NCBI RefSeq assembly: GCF_000764225.1
Contig: NZ_JQED01000037.1
Coordinates: 1-64,000, forward strand
DNA from: Colwellia psychrerythraea
GTDB taxonomy: Bacteria; Pseudomonadota; Gammaproteobacteria; Enterobacterales; Alteromonadaceae
DNA length: 64,000 nt
Reading direction: 5' to 3'
Both the position numbers and the translations under genes were made by a program. The notes below the pieces were generated by a model, which saw only the letters and a program-made list of their open reading frames with translations, was not told where the DNA came from and made no database searches. Positions within the stretch are counted from its first letter, which is position 1. Each line of letters begins with the position of its first letter. Below are positions 36,240 through 46,410 of the stretch, piece by piece.

Positions 36240-36614
36240 GTGAAAAAACAACGTCCTGTAAACCTAGATTTAACTACAATAAAAATGCATCCCGCTGCTA
36301 ATGCTTCTATTTTACACCGTATCTCTGGTGTGATTATGGTTTTTGCCATTGGTATTTTGTTGTTTACCCTTTCAACCTCTCTTTCTTCTGCTGAAGGATT
36401 TGCGCAAATTCAAGGTTACCTTGATAGCTTTTTCTTTACATTCATTATTTTTGGCTGTCTTTCTGCATTGACCTTCCATATTTTAGCGGGTGTTCGTCAC
36501 TTGTTAATGGATCTAGGTCATTTTGAAGAACTAGCTTCAGGTAATGCCTCTGCCAAATTAATCATGGTTATTTGGTTAGCAGTATCAGCAGTTATAGGAG
36601 TTTGGTTATGGTAA
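36240..36614 (+). CDS. sdhC: Succinate dehydrogenase cytochrome b556 subunit
   Basis: A 124-aa protein with three membrane helices, starting at GTG 36240. It opens KKQRPVNLDLTTIKMHPAAN and contains SILHRISGVIMVF (quinone-site Ser/Arg) and HILAGVRHLLMDLGH with the haem-ligand His. Overlaps sdhD by 7 nt. Confidence 0.94.
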   Translation: MKKQRPVNLDLTTIKMHPAANASILHRISGVIMVFAIGILLFTLSTSLSSAEGFAQIQGYLDSFFFTFIIFGCLSALTFHILAGVRHLLMDLGHFEELASGNASAKLIMVIWLAVSAVIGVWLW

Positions 36615-36955
36615 ACGTCGTCACATCAGCAGGCCGTAATGGCGTGCATGATTTTATTCTTTTAAGAGCTAGTGCAATTATCCTTGTACTATACACTTTA
36701 CTTCTCGCAGGTTTCTTCGTAGTAACACCAAGCGTTACTTATGATGTATGGCAAGGTTTCTTTGCTTGTATGAGTGTTAAAGTAGCAACAGTAATGGCGT
36801 TATTAGCATTACTTGTCCACGCTAAAATTGGTGTATGGCAAGTTCTTTCTGATTACGTAAAACCTGCGTTTTTACGCGGTGCATTGCAATTTATCTTTTC
36901 TGTTACTTTATTAGCCTACTTAATGTTTGGCTCTTTAACCGTGTGGGGTGTATAA
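36608..36955 (+). CDS. sdhD: Succinate dehydrogenase membrane anchor subunit
   Basis: A 115-aa protein with three helices; ATG 36608 (GGAG 5-8 nt upstream, inside sdhC) fits the family length. SAGRNGVHDFILLRASAIIL is typical of SdhD, and HAKIGVWQVLSDYVK carries the haem His and the quinone-site Tyr. The stop codon is directly followed by the sdhA GTG. Confidence 0.94.
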   Translation: MVNVVTSAGRNGVHDFILLRASAIILVLYTLLLAGFFVVTPSVTYDVWQGFFACMSVKVATVMALLALLVHAKIGVWQVLSDYVKPAFLRGALQFIFSVTLLAYLMFGSLTVWGV

Positions 36956-38722
36956 GTGAGCGTTCCAATTCGTGAATTTGACGCCATTGTTATTGGCGCA
37001 GGCGGTGCAGGTATGCGCGCTGCATTAGCAATTTCAGAATCAGGCAAATCTTGTGCCTTGATTTCTAAAGTATTTCCAACTCGTTCTCATACTGTATCTG
37101 CTCAAGGTGGTATTACCGTAGCTTTAGGTAATGCTCATGAAGATCATTGGGAACAACACATGTACGATACTGTTAAAGGCAGCGATTATATCGGTGACCA
37201 AGATGCTATCGAATATATGTGTAAAACAGGCCCTGAGTCTGTCATTGAATTAGAGAAAATGGGTTTACCTTTTTCTCGTACGGAAACAGGTAAAATTTAC
37301 CAACGTCCATTTGGTGGTCAGTCTAAAAACTTTGGTGGCGAACAAGCCGCTCGTACTGCTGCCGCAGCTGACCGTACAGGTCATGCATTACTTCATTGTT
37401 TATATCAGCAAAACGTTAAAAACAAAACCAATGTCTATTCAGAATGGTATGCATTAGATTTGGTTAAAAATAGCGACGGTGCTGTTGTAGGTACAACGGC
37501 TATTTGTATTGAAACAGGCGAAGTTGTTTACTTTAAAGCGCGTGCAACAGTACTTGCTACGGGTGGCGCGGGTCGTATTTTCGCTTCTACAACCAATGCA
37601 CACATCAATACGGGTGATGGTGTTGGTATGTCCCTTCGTGCTGGCATTCAAATGCAAGACATGGAAATGTGGCAATTCCACCCAACTGGTATAGCAGGTG
37701 CTGGTGTACTTGTGACAGAAGGTTGTCGTGGTGAAGGTGGTTACCTTCTTAATAAAGACGGCGAACGTTTCATGGAACGTTACGCACCAAATGCTAAAGA
37801 TTTAGCGGGTCGTGATGTTGTTGCACGTTCAATGATGACAGAGATTCGTGAAGGTCGTGGTTGTGACGGTCCTTGGGGTCCTCATATTAAACTTAAGCTT
37901 GATCACTTAGGTCGTGAAACCTTATACAAACGTTTACCAGGTGTTTGTGATTTATCTAAAACATTTGCTCACGTTGATCCAGCTGAAGAGCCAATTCCAG
38001 TTATCCCTACCTGTCACTATCAAATGGGTGGTGTACCTTGTAACGTTAATGGTCAAGCATTAAGTGTTGCTGCAGATGGAACTGAAACTATCGTTGAAGG
38101 TTTATTCGCTGTTGGTGAAATCGCTTGTGTATCAGTACATGGTGCTAACCGCTTAGGTGGTAACTCATTACTTGATTTAGTGGTATTTGGCCGTGCGGCA
38201 GGTAACTTCTTAGGAACGTACTTAAACGATACTGAATTTGGTAAAGAAGCAACAGAATCAGATTTAGAAGCTGCACTTGCTCGTACTAACCGTTGGGAAT
38301 CATCTACTACAGGTGAAGATCCGGTTCAAATTCGTAAAGACTTACAACAGTGTATGCAAATGAACTTCTCTGTATTCCGTGAAGGCGAAGCCATGGCGCA
38401 AGGCATGAAAGAGCTAACCGAAATACGTGAACGTCTTCAAAATGCTAAGTTAGACGACAAGTCATCTGAATTTAATACTCAACGTATTGAGTGTTTAGAA
38501 TTAGACAACTTAATGGAAACAGCATTTTGTTCAGCTAAAGCTGCTAACTTCCGTACTGAATCTCGTGGTGCGCATGCACGTCAAGATTTCACAGAACGTG
38601 ATGACGAAAACTGGTTATGTCACTCAATTTATTCTCCAGACACTGAAGAAATGACAAAACGTGATGTAAATATGAAACCCGTTCACCGTGAAGCTTTCCC
38701 ACCGAAAGCTCGTGTATACTAA
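36956..38722 (+). CDS. sdhA: Succinate dehydrogenase flavoprotein subunit
   Basis: A 588-aa protein, the same length as E. coli SdhA, starting at GTG immediately after the sdhD stop. Dinucleotide fold [14 protein letters not shown], covalent FAD on His45 in [11 protein letters not shown], and catalytic region with GRDVVARSM (Arg) and [11 protein letters not shown] (His). [17 protein letters not shown] and [10 protein letters not shown] are diagnostic. Oxidises succinate to fumarate at the inner membrane. Confidence 0.97.
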   Translation: MSVPIREFDAIVIGAGGAGMRAALAISESGKSCALISKVFPTRSHTVSAQGGITVALGNAHEDHWEQHMYDTVKGSDYIGDQDAIEYMCKTGPESVIELEKMGLPFSRTETGKIYQRPFGGQSKNFGGEQAARTAAAADRTGHALLHCLYQQNVKNKTNVYSEWYALDLVKNSDGAVVGTTAICIETGEVVYFKARATVLATGGAGRIFASTTNAHINTGDGVGMSLRAGIQMQDMEMWQFHPTGIAGAGVLVTEGCRGEGGYLLNKDGERFMERYAPNAKDLAGRDVVARSMMTEIREGRGCDGPWGPHIKLKLDHLGRETLYKRLPGVCDLSKTFAHVDPAEEPIPVIPTCHYQMGGVPCNVNGQALSVAADGTETIVEGLFAVGEIACVSVHGANRLGGNSLLDLVVFGRAAGNFLGTYLNDTEFGKEATESDLEAALARTNRWESSTTGEDPVQIRKDLQQCMQMNFSVFREGEAMAQGMKELTEIRERLQNAKLDDKSSEFNTQRIECLELDNLMETAFCSAKAANFRTESRGAHARQDFTERDDENWLCHSIYSPDTEEMTKRDVNMKPVHREAFPPKARVY

Positions 38723-38733
38723 GGAGCATTGTA

Positions 38734-39441
38734 ATGAAACAGTTATTTTCGATTTACCGTTATAACCCAGACGTTGATAATGCGCCTTACATGAAAGATT
38801 ATGAGTTAGAAGTGCCTGATGGCTCTGACTTAATGGTGCTTGATGCGCTTATTCTTTTAAAAGAGCAAGATTCATCTTTATCTTTCCGTCGTTCTTGTCG
38901 TGAAGGTGTTTGTGGCTCAGATGGCTTAAACATGAATGGTAAAAATGGCTTAGCTTGTATTACGCCTTTATCAGAATTGAAAGCCGAAAAAATTATCTTA
39001 CGTCCATTACCAGGTTTACCGGTAGTACGTGATTTAATCATTGATATGACTCAATTTTATCAGCAATATGAAAAAATTAAGCCATACCTAATCAATGATG
39101 CTCAGCCAGCAGCACGTGAAAACCTACAATCTATTGAAGAACGTGATAAATTAGACGGTCTTTATGAATGTATTTTATGTGCATGTTGTTCTACATCATG
39201 TCCATCTTTTTGGTGGAACCCTGATAAGTTTATCGGGCCAGCAGGATTATTACACGCATATCGTTTCTTAATCGATAGCCGTGATACTGCAACCGAAGAG
39301 CGTTTAGATGGTTTACAAGATGCATACAGCGTATTCCGTTGTCATGGTATCATGAACTGTGTTGATGTTTGTCCAAAAGGATTGAACCCAACAAAAGCAA
39401 TTGGTCATATTAAATCAATGTTATTAAACCGCGCGGTTTAA
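38734..39441 (+). CDS. sdhB: Succinate dehydrogenase iron-sulfur subunit
   Basis: A 235-aa protein with all three clusters: 2Fe-2S (SCREGVCGSDGLNMNG with the fourth Cys in LACITPL), 4Fe-4S (CILCACCSTSCP) and 3Fe-4S (CHGIMNCVDVCPKGL). AAGGAGC 7 nt upstream of ATG 38734. Relays electrons from FAD to quinone. Followed by a hairpin and then sucA. Confidence 0.97.
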   Translation: MKQLFSIYRYNPDVDNAPYMKDYELEVPDGSDLMVLDALILLKEQDSSLSFRRSCREGVCGSDGLNMNGKNGLACITPLSELKAEKIILRPLPGLPVVRDLIIDMTQFYQQYEKIKPYLINDAQPAARENLQSIEERDKLDGLYECILCACCSTSCPSFWWNPDKFIGPAGLLHAYRFLIDSRDTATEERLDGLQDAYSVFRCHGIMNCVDVCPKGLNPTKAIGHIKSMLLNRAV

Positions 39442-39446
39442 TAAAA

Positions 39447-39493
39447 CTAAACCTAGCTGAGCAAACTTTATGTGCTGCTTTAGTCTAGGTTTA
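39447..39493 (+). terminator. Hairpin after sdhB
   Basis: AAACCTAG (39448-ish) pairs with CTAGGTTT (39485-ish), with an inner GAGCA/TGCTG match. T-rich tail is interrupted, so termination may be partial; the remaining roughly 280 bp before sucA probably contain a separate sucA promoter. Confidence 0.5.
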
Positions 39494-39769
39494 TTTCATT
39501 GTTTTTTATGACAGAATAAGCAGGGTATTATTTTTAACAAGCACACTAATACGCATTTTTTAGTGTTTATTTAAGTGACTTGTAAACTGATACTCTGTAT
39601 TTTTATATTAATTTTAAACATTGTAATAATTTTTATCAGCGATTTTTTGACCTGAGTGAGAAGTATTGATTTAAATCTTTAAATTGACACTTCAACAATA
39701 TAGTTAACAAAACGCATAAAGACTTATTACGTAATTTTTTTTGCTACAGACAAGCAAAGGAACACGGCA

Positions 39770-42574
39770 ATGCCAGAAGGTGTAATGAAGGCTTGGCTAG
39801 AGTCTTCCCACTTAAACGGTGGCAACATCGTTTATATAGAAGAATTGTACGAATCATACTTAGATAACTCCGCCTCTGTATCTGCAGAATGGCAAGATAT
39901 CTTTAGTCAACTCCCGAAAGTCGAAGGTAGTGAGGTTGAATACCGCCACTCTGCCATCCGTGACGAATTTAAAGCATTAGCAAAACAAGCCAATAAACAA
40001 GTAGTTGTTTCTAGTGGCGGTGATGCTAAGCAAGTCAAAGTTTTACAACTTATCAACGCGTTTCGATTCCGCGGTCACCAAAATGCCAATTTAGACCCAT
40101 TGGGCTTATGGCAGCGTGACAAAGTTCGTGACTTGCAACTTTCACATCACGATTTGTCTGAAAATGATTTCGATAAAGAATATAACGTTGGCTCTTTTGC
40201 CATCGGCCAAGACACCATGAAGTTAGGTGACTTATATAAGGCATTAAGAAACACGTACTGTGGTTCTATTGGTGCTGAATATATGCACATGACAGCAACC
40301 GATGAAAAACGTTGGTTACAACAACGTCTTGAATCTGTTCAGTCTAAAGCGGCACTTTCTGTTGATCAAAAAACCGAACTTCTTCAGGGCTTAATCGCTG
40401 CTGATGGTTTAGAGAAATACCTCGGAGCTAAATTCCCAGGCGCAAAACGTTTCTCACTAGAAGGCGGTGATTCACTTGTTCCTATGCTTAAAGAGTTAAT
40501 TACTCGTGCTGGCGCTGCAGGTACTAAAGAAGTCGTTATGGGCATGGCTCATCGTGGCCGCTTAAATGTACTCGTCAACGTGATGGGTAAAAACCCGTCT
40601 AAATTGTTTGATGAATTTGCCGGTAAACATGATGAAGTACAGAGCTCAGGTGATGTGAAATATCATCAGGGTTATTCTTCTGATTTCGTCACGCCAGGTG
40701 GCACCGTTCATTTAGCACTTGCTTTTAACCCTTCACATCTTGAAATTGTTAATCCGGTTGTTATTGGTTCTGTTCGCGCTCGTTCAGATAGACGTGATTG
40801 TGACCAAGGTGACTTAGTACTACCTATTACCATTCATGGTGACTCTGCGATTGCGGGCCAAGGTGTTGTACAAGAAACATTCAATATGTCACAAGCGCGT
40901 GCCTTTAAAGTTGGCGGCACAGTACGTATTGTTGTGAACAACCAAGTTGGTTTTACTACGTCAAATTCAGAAGATACCCGTTCGGGTGAATACTGTACTG
41001 AAATTGCTAAGATGGTTCAGGCACCTATTATCCACGTAAATGGTGATGATCCTGAAGCGGTAATATTAGCAACTCAAGTTGCTCTTGATTTCCGAAATGA
41101 ATTTAAACGTGATGTTGTTATCGATCTAGTTTGTTATCGACGTCACGGACATAATGAAGCTGATGAGCCTAGTGCAACACAGCCGCTTATGTATAAAATT
41201 GTTAAAAAGCATCCTACACCACGTCAATTATACGCCGATAAGTTAGCTGCAGAAGGTAGCTTAAATAAAGCCAAAATTGATGAGTTAACAGCCTACTACC
41301 GTAAGTTACTTGATGAAGGTCAATGTACGGTTGATCAATGGCGCCCAATGACTGAACATTCAGTTGATTGGACTCCCTATTTAGGTCATGACTGGGATGA
41401 TGACTACGACAAAGAAATATCGCTTGAGAAATTAAAAGAATTAGCGATTAAATTGTCAAGTTACCCAGAAAACCACCCAGTGCATTCACGTGTTAAAAAG
41501 ATATACGATGATCGCATGAAAATGGCTACTGGAGAGAAACTGCTTGATTGGGGTATGGCTGAAAACTTAGCTTATGCTTCGATTGTTGATCGTGGTGATC
41601 GTGTTCGTATTACCGGTCAAGATGCTGGCCGTGGTACTTTCTTCCATCGTCATGCTGTTTTACATAATCAAGAAGATGCCAGTACCTATTTACCACTGAA
41701 AAATATCAGAGAAGGCCAAGGTCCATTTGATGTTCATGATTCAGTATTATCTGAAGTGTCAGTATTAGCCTTTGAATATGGTTATACAACCGCTGAGCCG
41801 GCAGGTTTAACTATTTGGGAAGCACAATTTGGTGATTTCGCTAACTGTGCACAAGTGGTATTTGACCAATTTATTAGCTCTGGTGAGCAGAAGTGGGGCC
41901 GTTTATGTGGCTTAACTATGTTGCTACCTCACGGTTATGAAGGTCAAGGCCCTGAGCATTCATCAGCCCGGTTAGAGCGATTCTTGCAACTTTGTGCAGA
42001 CCACAATATGCAAGTTTGTGTGCCGTCAACACCTGCACAAGTATTTAATATGCTGCGTCGTCAAGTTGTTCGTCCTATGCGTCGTCCTCTTGTTGTTATG
42101 TCGCCTAAATCATTGTTACGTCATCCATTAGCAGTCTCTTCATTAGAAGAAATGGCTACGGGTGAATTCCACAATGTCATTGGTGAAGTTGATAGTCTCG
42201 ATGCTAAAGCGGTTGAGCGTGTTGTTCTATGTAGCGGTAAAGTGTATTACGAACTACTTGAGCAACGTCGTAAAAATGAACTAAATAATATTGCTATTGT
42301 TCGTATTGAACAGCTTTATCCTTTCCCTGAGCAAGAGCTACAAGCTGCATTAAAAGAATATCAGCATGTTAAGCAATTTGTTTGGTGTCAGGAAGAGCCA
42401 CAAAACCAAGGTGCTTGGTATTGTTCTCAGCATAACTTTAGAGCAGCTATCCCTGAAAATAGTAATTTGACTTATGCCGGACGTAAAGCTTCTGCAGCAC
42501 CAGCTGTTGGCTATATGTCAGTTCATGTTAAAGAACAGCAAGCGCTTGTTACTCAAGCATTAACAATAGATTAA
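39770..42574 (+). CDS. sucA: 2-oxoglutarate dehydrogenase E1 component
   Basis: A 934-aa ThDP enzyme (E. coli 933). N-terminal MPEGVMKAWLESSHLNGGN with the E2-binding helix, then ThDP domain with AHRGRLNVLVNVMGKNP, HGDSAIAGQGVVQETFNMSQ, VVNNQVGFTTSNSEDTRSG and YRRHGHNEADEPSATQPLMY, and the C-terminal transketolase-like half with RLERFLQLCADHNMQVCVPS. Start ATG 39770 has AAAGG upstream. Decarboxylates 2-oxoglutarate and passes succinyl to SucB. Confidence 0.97.
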   Translation: MPEGVMKAWLESSHLNGGNIVYIEELYESYLDNSASVSAEWQDIFSQLPKVEGSEVEYRHSAIRDEFKALAKQANKQVVVSSGGDAKQVKVLQLINAFRFRGHQNANLDPLGLWQRDKVRDLQLSHHDLSENDFDKEYNVGSFAIGQDTMKLGDLYKALRNTYCGSIGAEYMHMTATDEKRWLQQRLESVQSKAALSVDQKTELLQGLIAADGLEKYLGAKFPGAKRFSLEGGDSLVPMLKELITRAGAAGTKEVVMGMAHRGRLNVLVNVMGKNPSKLFDEFAGKHDEVQSSGDVKYHQGYSSDFVTPGGTVHLALAFNPSHLEIVNPVVIGSVRARSDRRDCDQGDLVLPITIHGDSAIAGQGVVQETFNMSQARAFKVGGTVRIVVNNQVGFTTSNSEDTRSGEYCTEIAKMVQAPIIHVNGDDPEAVILATQVALDFRNEFKRDVVIDLVCYRRHGHNEADEPSATQPLMYKIVKKHPTPRQLYADKLAAEGSLNKAKIDELTAYYRKLLDEGQCTVDQWRPMTEHSVDWTPYLGHDWDDDYDKEISLEKLKELAIKLSSYPENHPVHSRVKKIYDDRMKMATGEKLLDWGMAENLAYASIVDRGDRVRITGQDAGRGTFFHRHAVLHNQEDASTYLPLKNIREGQGPFDVHDSVLSEVSVLAFEYGYTTAEPAGLTIWEAQFGDFANCAQVVFDQFISSGEQKWGRLCGLTMLLPHGYEGQGPEHSSARLERFLQLCADHNMQVCVPSTPAQVFNMLRRQVVRPMRRPLVVMSPKSLLRHPLAVSSLEEMATGEFHNVIGEVDSLDAKAVERVVLCSGKVYYELLEQRRKNELNNIAIVRIEQLYPFPEQELQAALKEYQHVKQFVWCQEEPQNQGAWYCSQHNFRAAIPENSNLTYAGRKASAAPAVGYMSVHVKEQQALVTQALTID

Positions 42575-42632
42575 CTCTTTGGTGCGCTTACACAAAGAAT
42601 AAGCGCAAAGAAAGTTTGAAAGGATTAAAAAA

Positions 42633-44099
42633 ATGACAACCGAAATCAAAGTTCCGGTATTACCTGAATCAGTTGCTGATGCAACAGTAGCAACTTGGCA
42701 TGTACAAGTTGGTGAAAAATTTACTCGTGACCAAGTCCTTGTAGACATTGAAACAGATAAAGTAGTATTAGAAGTTCCTGCAACTTCTGATGGTGTGATG
42801 ACTGAAATCAGCCAAGCTGAAGGTGCTACCGTATTAGGCGATCAAGTTATTGGCGCGTTTTCTGCGGGTGATGAAGCTGCTCCTGCACCTGTTGCAGCGG
42901 CAAGTGCTTCAACATCAACAGCTGCGGCGAAAGTTATTGATATCGTAGTACCTGTTTTACCTGAATCAGTTGCTGATGCAACCGTTGCTTCATGGCATGT
43001 AGCTGAAGGTGATTCGGTATCTGTTGATCAAAACTTAGTTGATATCGAAACAGATAAAGTCGTGCTAGAAGTTGTTGCTCAAGATAATGGTGTAATCGGT
43101 AAAATCATCCATGTTGAAGGCGACACTGTATTAGGCGCTCAAAAAATAGGTGAACTTAATGCTGGTGCAACAGTATCAGCTACTGCAGCTCCTATTGAAG
43201 ATGCTGTTAGTTCAGATGAACTTGCAAGCCCATCAGTACGTCGTTTAATGACTGAAAAAGGCTTAACAGCTGCTAACGTTGTTGGTACTGGTAAAGGCGG
43301 ACGTATTTCAAAAGAAGACGTGGAAGCCGCAGCTAACAAACCTGTTGCCGCTCCAAAAGCTGCAGCACCGGTAGCAGCACCAGTGGAAGATTTAGGTGAG
43401 CGTTCACAAAAACGTGTACCTATGACGCGTTTACGTAAAACCATTGCAACACGTTTATTAGAAGCGAAAAACTCTACTGCCATGTTAACTACCTTTAATG
43501 AAGTTAACATGAAACCAATTATGGAATTGCGTAAGCAATATAAAGACTTATTTGAAAAAACACATGACACACGTCTTGGTTTTATGTCTTTTTACGTAAA
43601 AGCAGTAACTGAAGCATTAAAACGCTACCCAGCAGTAAACGCCTCTATTGATGGTGATGACATTGTTTATCATAACTTCTTTGACATCTCTATTGCTGTA
43701 TCTACGCCTCGTGGTTTAGTTACTCCAGTATTACGAGATTCTGATCAACTAAGTATGGCTGGCATTGAAAATGGTATCCGTGACCTAGCGATTAAAGGTC
43801 GTGACGGTAAACTTTCGATGGCTGATATGACTGGTGGTAACTTTACTATCACTAACGGTGGTGTATTTGGGTCGTTATTATCAACGCCAATTCTTAACTT
43901 ACCTCAAGCAGCTATTTTAGGTATGCATAAAATACAAGACCGCCCAATGGCCGTTGACGGTAAAGTTGAAATTTTACCTATGATGTATTTAGCATTATCT
44001 TATGATCATCGCCTAATTGATGGTAAAGAATCAGTTGGCTTCTTAGTAACAATTAAAGAATTGTTAGAAGATCCAACACGTCTTTTACTTGACGTATAA
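42633..44099 (+). CDS. sucB: 2-oxoglutarate dehydrogenase E2 component with two lipoyl domains
   Basis: A 488-aa dihydrolipoyl succinyltransferase, about 80 residues longer than E. coli SucB (405) because the lipoyl domain is duplicated. Domain 1 (residues 3-77) has Lys43 in [10 protein letters not shown]; domain 2 (about 102-176) has Lys142 in the identical motif, an offset of 99 residues. [13 protein letters not shown] occurs in both. A peripheral-subunit-binding domain ([12 protein letters not shown], about 205-240) and the catalytic domain with [12 protein letters not shown] follow. Linkers are Ala/Pro-rich. Confidence 0.95.
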   Translation: MTTEIKVPVLPESVADATVATWHVQVGEKFTRDQVLVDIETDKVVLEVPATSDGVMTEISQAEGATVLGDQVIGAFSAGDEAAPAPVAAASASTSTAAAKVIDIVVPVLPESVADATVASWHVAEGDSVSVDQNLVDIETDKVVLEVVAQDNGVIGKIIHVEGDTVLGAQKIGELNAGATVSATAAPIEDAVSSDELASPSVRRLMTEKGLTAANVVGTGKGGRISKEDVEAAANKPVAAPKAAAPVAAPVEDLGERSQKRVPMTRLRKTIATRLLEAKNSTAMLTTFNEVNMKPIMELRKQYKDLFEKTHDTRLGFMSFYVKAVTEALKRYPAVNASIDGDDIVYHNFFDISIAVSTPRGLVTPVLRDSDQLSMAGIENGIRDLAIKGRDGKLSMADMTGGNFTITNGGVFGSLLSTPILNLPQAAILGMHKIQDRPMAVDGKVEILPMMYLALSYDHRLIDGKESVGFLVTIKELLEDPTRLLLDV

Positions 44100-44138
44100 G
44101 TGTATATCTACCCGTACAAAAAAATATAGTTAGTAGAC

Positions 44139-44186
44139 TATAGTATTAGCTCTTTTGGCTACCGTCACTAGAGCTTTTGTACTATA
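44139..44186 (+). promoter_or_regulatory. Hairpin between sucB and sucC
   Basis: TATAGTA (44139-44145) pairs with TACTATA (44180-44186), with AGCTCT/AGAGCT inside. The 186-bp gap is unusual for suc genes; a TATAAT-like box at 44183-44188 overlaps the right arm, so an internal promoter or processing site is possible. Confidence 0.35.
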
Positions 44187-44285
44187 ATCGAAAAACTTTC
44201 ACAGGCTGTGACTTACTTTTAGCTTTTATAATAAGAGATAAGGGTAATAATCAGTCTTCATTTACAGATAAATGGATAAAACACC

Positions 44286-45452
44286 ATGAATTTGCATGAA
44301 TACCAAGCGAAACAATTATTCGCTGAATACGGTTTACCAGTTTCTGAAGGTTTCGCTTGCGATACACCTCAAGAAGCTGCCGAAGCAGCTGACAAAATCG
44401 GCGGCGATATGTGGGTTGTTAAAACTCAAGTACACGCAGGCGGACGTGGTAAAGCTGGCGGTGTTAAGCTAGTTAAATCAAAAGAAGAAATCAAAGATTT
44501 CGCTCAACATTGGTTAGGTAAGAACTTAGTTACTTATCAAACAGATGAAAATGGTCAGCCAGTTGCTAAAATTTTAGTAGAAAGCTGTACAGATATTGCT
44601 AACGAATTATACCTAGGTGCAGTAGTTGACCGTGGTACACGTAAAGTAGTATTCATGGCGTCTACTGAAGGCGGCGTTGACATTGAAAAGATTGCTGAAG
44701 AAACTCCTGAATTAATTCACAAAGCTGAAATTGATCCATTAGTTGGCGCGCAAGCTTATCAAGCACGTGAATTAGGCTTCAAGTTAGGTTTAAACCCAAC
44801 ACAAATGAAGCAATTTGTTAAGATCTTCATGGGTCTTGCACAAATGTTTACTGATTTTGATTTCGCATTATTAGAAATCAACCCGTTAGTTATTACAGAT
44901 GAAGGTAATCTTCACTGTTTAGACGGAAAAATTGGTATCGATGGTAACGCTTTATACCGTCAGCCTAAAATCCGTACTTTCCACGATCCATCTCAAGAAG
45001 ATGAACGTGAAGCTCATGCAGCGCAGTGGGAACTTAACTACGTAGCATTAGACGGTAATGTTGGTTGTATGGTTAACGGTGCTGGCCTTGCAATGGGTAC
45101 TATGGATATCGTTAATTTACACGGCGGCAAGCCAGCTAACTTCCTAGATGTTGGTGGTGGTGCTACAAAAGAACGTGTTGCTGAAGCATTCAAAATCATC
45201 TTATCTGATGACAATGTTAGCGCAGTATTAGTTAACATCTTTGGTGGTATCGTTCGTTGTGACATGATCGCTGAAGGTATTATCGCTGCTGTTAAAGAAG
45301 TAGGCGTTAAAGTTCCAGTTGTTGTACGTTTAGAAGGTACTAACGCTGAAGCAGGCCGTGAAGTATTAGCAACCTCTGATGTTAACATCATTGCTGCTGA
45401 ATCATTAACTGACGCAGCACTTAAAGTTGTTGCCGCTGCGGAGGGCAAATAA
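44286..45452 (+). CDS. sucC: Succinyl-CoA synthetase beta subunit (ADP-forming)
   Basis: A 388-aa ATP-grasp protein, the E. coli length. [46 protein letters not shown] and the CoA-ligase C-terminal domain with [15 protein letters not shown] and [11 protein letters not shown]. With SucD makes ATP from succinyl-CoA. Its last stop base is the first base of the sucD ATG (TAATG). Confidence 0.97.
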   Translation: MNLHEYQAKQLFAEYGLPVSEGFACDTPQEAAEAADKIGGDMWVVKTQVHAGGRGKAGGVKLVKSKEEIKDFAQHWLGKNLVTYQTDENGQPVAKILVESCTDIANELYLGAVVDRGTRKVVFMASTEGGVDIEKIAEETPELIHKAEIDPLVGAQAYQARELGFKLGLNPTQMKQFVKIFMGLAQMFTDFDFALLEINPLVITDEGNLHCLDGKIGIDGNALYRQPKIRTFHDPSQEDEREAHAAQWELNYVALDGNVGCMVNGAGLAMGTMDIVNLHGGKPANFLDVGGGATKERVAEAFKIILSDDNVSAVLVNIFGGIVRCDMIAEGIIAAVKEVGVKVPVVVRLEGTNAEAGREVLATSDVNIIAAESLTDAALKVVAAAEGK

Positions 45453-46324
45453 TGTCTGTATTAATTAACAAAGATACTAAAGTAATTTGTCAAGGTTTCA
45501 CTGGTGGTCAAGGTACTTTCCACTCAGAGCAAGCTATTGAATACGGTACACAAATGGTTGGTGGCGTAAGCCCAGGTAAAGGCGGTCAAACGCACCTTGG
45601 TTTACCAGTATTTAACACAGTACGTGACGCAGTTGAAGCAACTGGCGCTACAGCGACTGTTATCTACGTTCCAGCACCATTTTGTAAAGATGCTATTTTA
45701 GAAGCTATCGATGCTGGCATCGAACTTATCGTAACTATCACTGAAGGTATCCCAACTTTAGATATGGTTGACGTTAAAGTTAAGCTTGAGCAAACTGGCG
45801 TTCGCATGATTGGTCCTAACTGTCCAGGTGTTATCACTCCGGGCGAAACTAAAATTGGTATCATGCCAGGTCACATCCATTTACCAGGTAAAGTTGGTAT
45901 TGTTTCACGTTCTGGTACATTAACGTACGAAGCCGTTAAACAAACTACTGATGCTGGTTTTGGCCAATCTACTTGTGTAGGTATTGGTGGTGACCCGATT
46001 CCAGGAACTAACTTCATCGACGTTTTAGAAATGTTCCAAAACGATCCACAAACTGAAGCAATCGTAATGATTGGTGAAATTGGTGGTACTGCTGAAGAAG
46101 AAGCTGCGGAATACATCAAAGCTAACGTTACTAAGCCTGTTGTTTCTTACATTGCTGGTGTTACTGCACCAGAAGGTAAGCGTATGGGTCACGCTGGCGC
46201 GATTATCGCTGGTGGTAAAGGTACTGCTGATGAGAAATTTGCAGCATTAGAAGCGGCTGGTGTTAAAACTGTTCGTTCTTTAGCTGAAATCGGTAATGCA
46301 CTTAAAGAGAAAACAGGTTGGTAG
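45452..46324 (+). CDS. sucD: Succinyl-CoA synthetase alpha subunit
   Basis: A 290-aa protein. CoA-binding domain with [32 protein letters not shown], and the phospho-His in [17 protein letters not shown] near the C-terminus. The last 28 codons and the terminator behind them are repeated 2.1 kb downstream (48370-48517). Confidence 0.97.
   Translation: MSVLINKDTKVICQGFTGGQGTFHSEQAIEYGTQMVGGVSPGKGGQTHLGLPVFNTVRDAVEATGATATVIYVPAPFCKDAILEAIDAGIELIVTITEGIPTLDMVDVKVKLEQTGVRMIGPNCPGVITPGETKIGIMPGHIHLPGKVGIVSRSGTLTYEAVKQTTDAGFGQSTCVGIGGDPIPGTNFIDVLEMFQNDPQTEAIVMIGEIGGTAEEEAAEYIKANVTKPVVSYIAGVTAPEGKRMGHAGAIIAGGKGTADEKFAALEAAGVKTVRSLAEIGNALKEKTGW
46238..46323 (+). repeat. Direct repeat copy 1: sucD 3' end
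   Basis: 86 bp inside the 3' end of sucD, identical to 48370-48455 except for one base (GGTAATG against GTTAATG). Downstream, the trailer and terminator are also related but diverged. Confidence 0.95.
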
Positions 46325-46354
46325 GCTAGCGCTGACAGCTTGTAAATCTTAATA

Positions 46355-46386
46355 AAAAACCCGCTATCTTGCGGGTTTTATTTTTT
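46355..46386 (+). terminator. sucD terminator
   Basis: AAACCCGC, TATCTT, GCGGGTTT then a T-rich tail: end of the suc unit. A second version of the same hairpin lies at 48491-48517. Confidence 0.85.
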
Positions 46387-46410
46387 ATACGTTTAATTTT
46401 TGGAAGTAAA

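Noticed and set aside
43139..43570. 143-codon reverse frame opposite sucB
   Set aside because: Arises from the codon bias of the linker and catalytic regions of sucB; low-complexity Ser/Ala translation with no ribosome-binding site.
45038..45448. 136-codon reverse frame opposite sucC
   Set aside because: Shadow of sucC with Thr/Ser/Ala-rich translation and no independent support.
46369..46410. Upstream start for the lipoprotein gene behind sucD
   Set aside because: This start lies in the sucD terminator hairpin, and the lipoprotein signal begins at ATG 46411.
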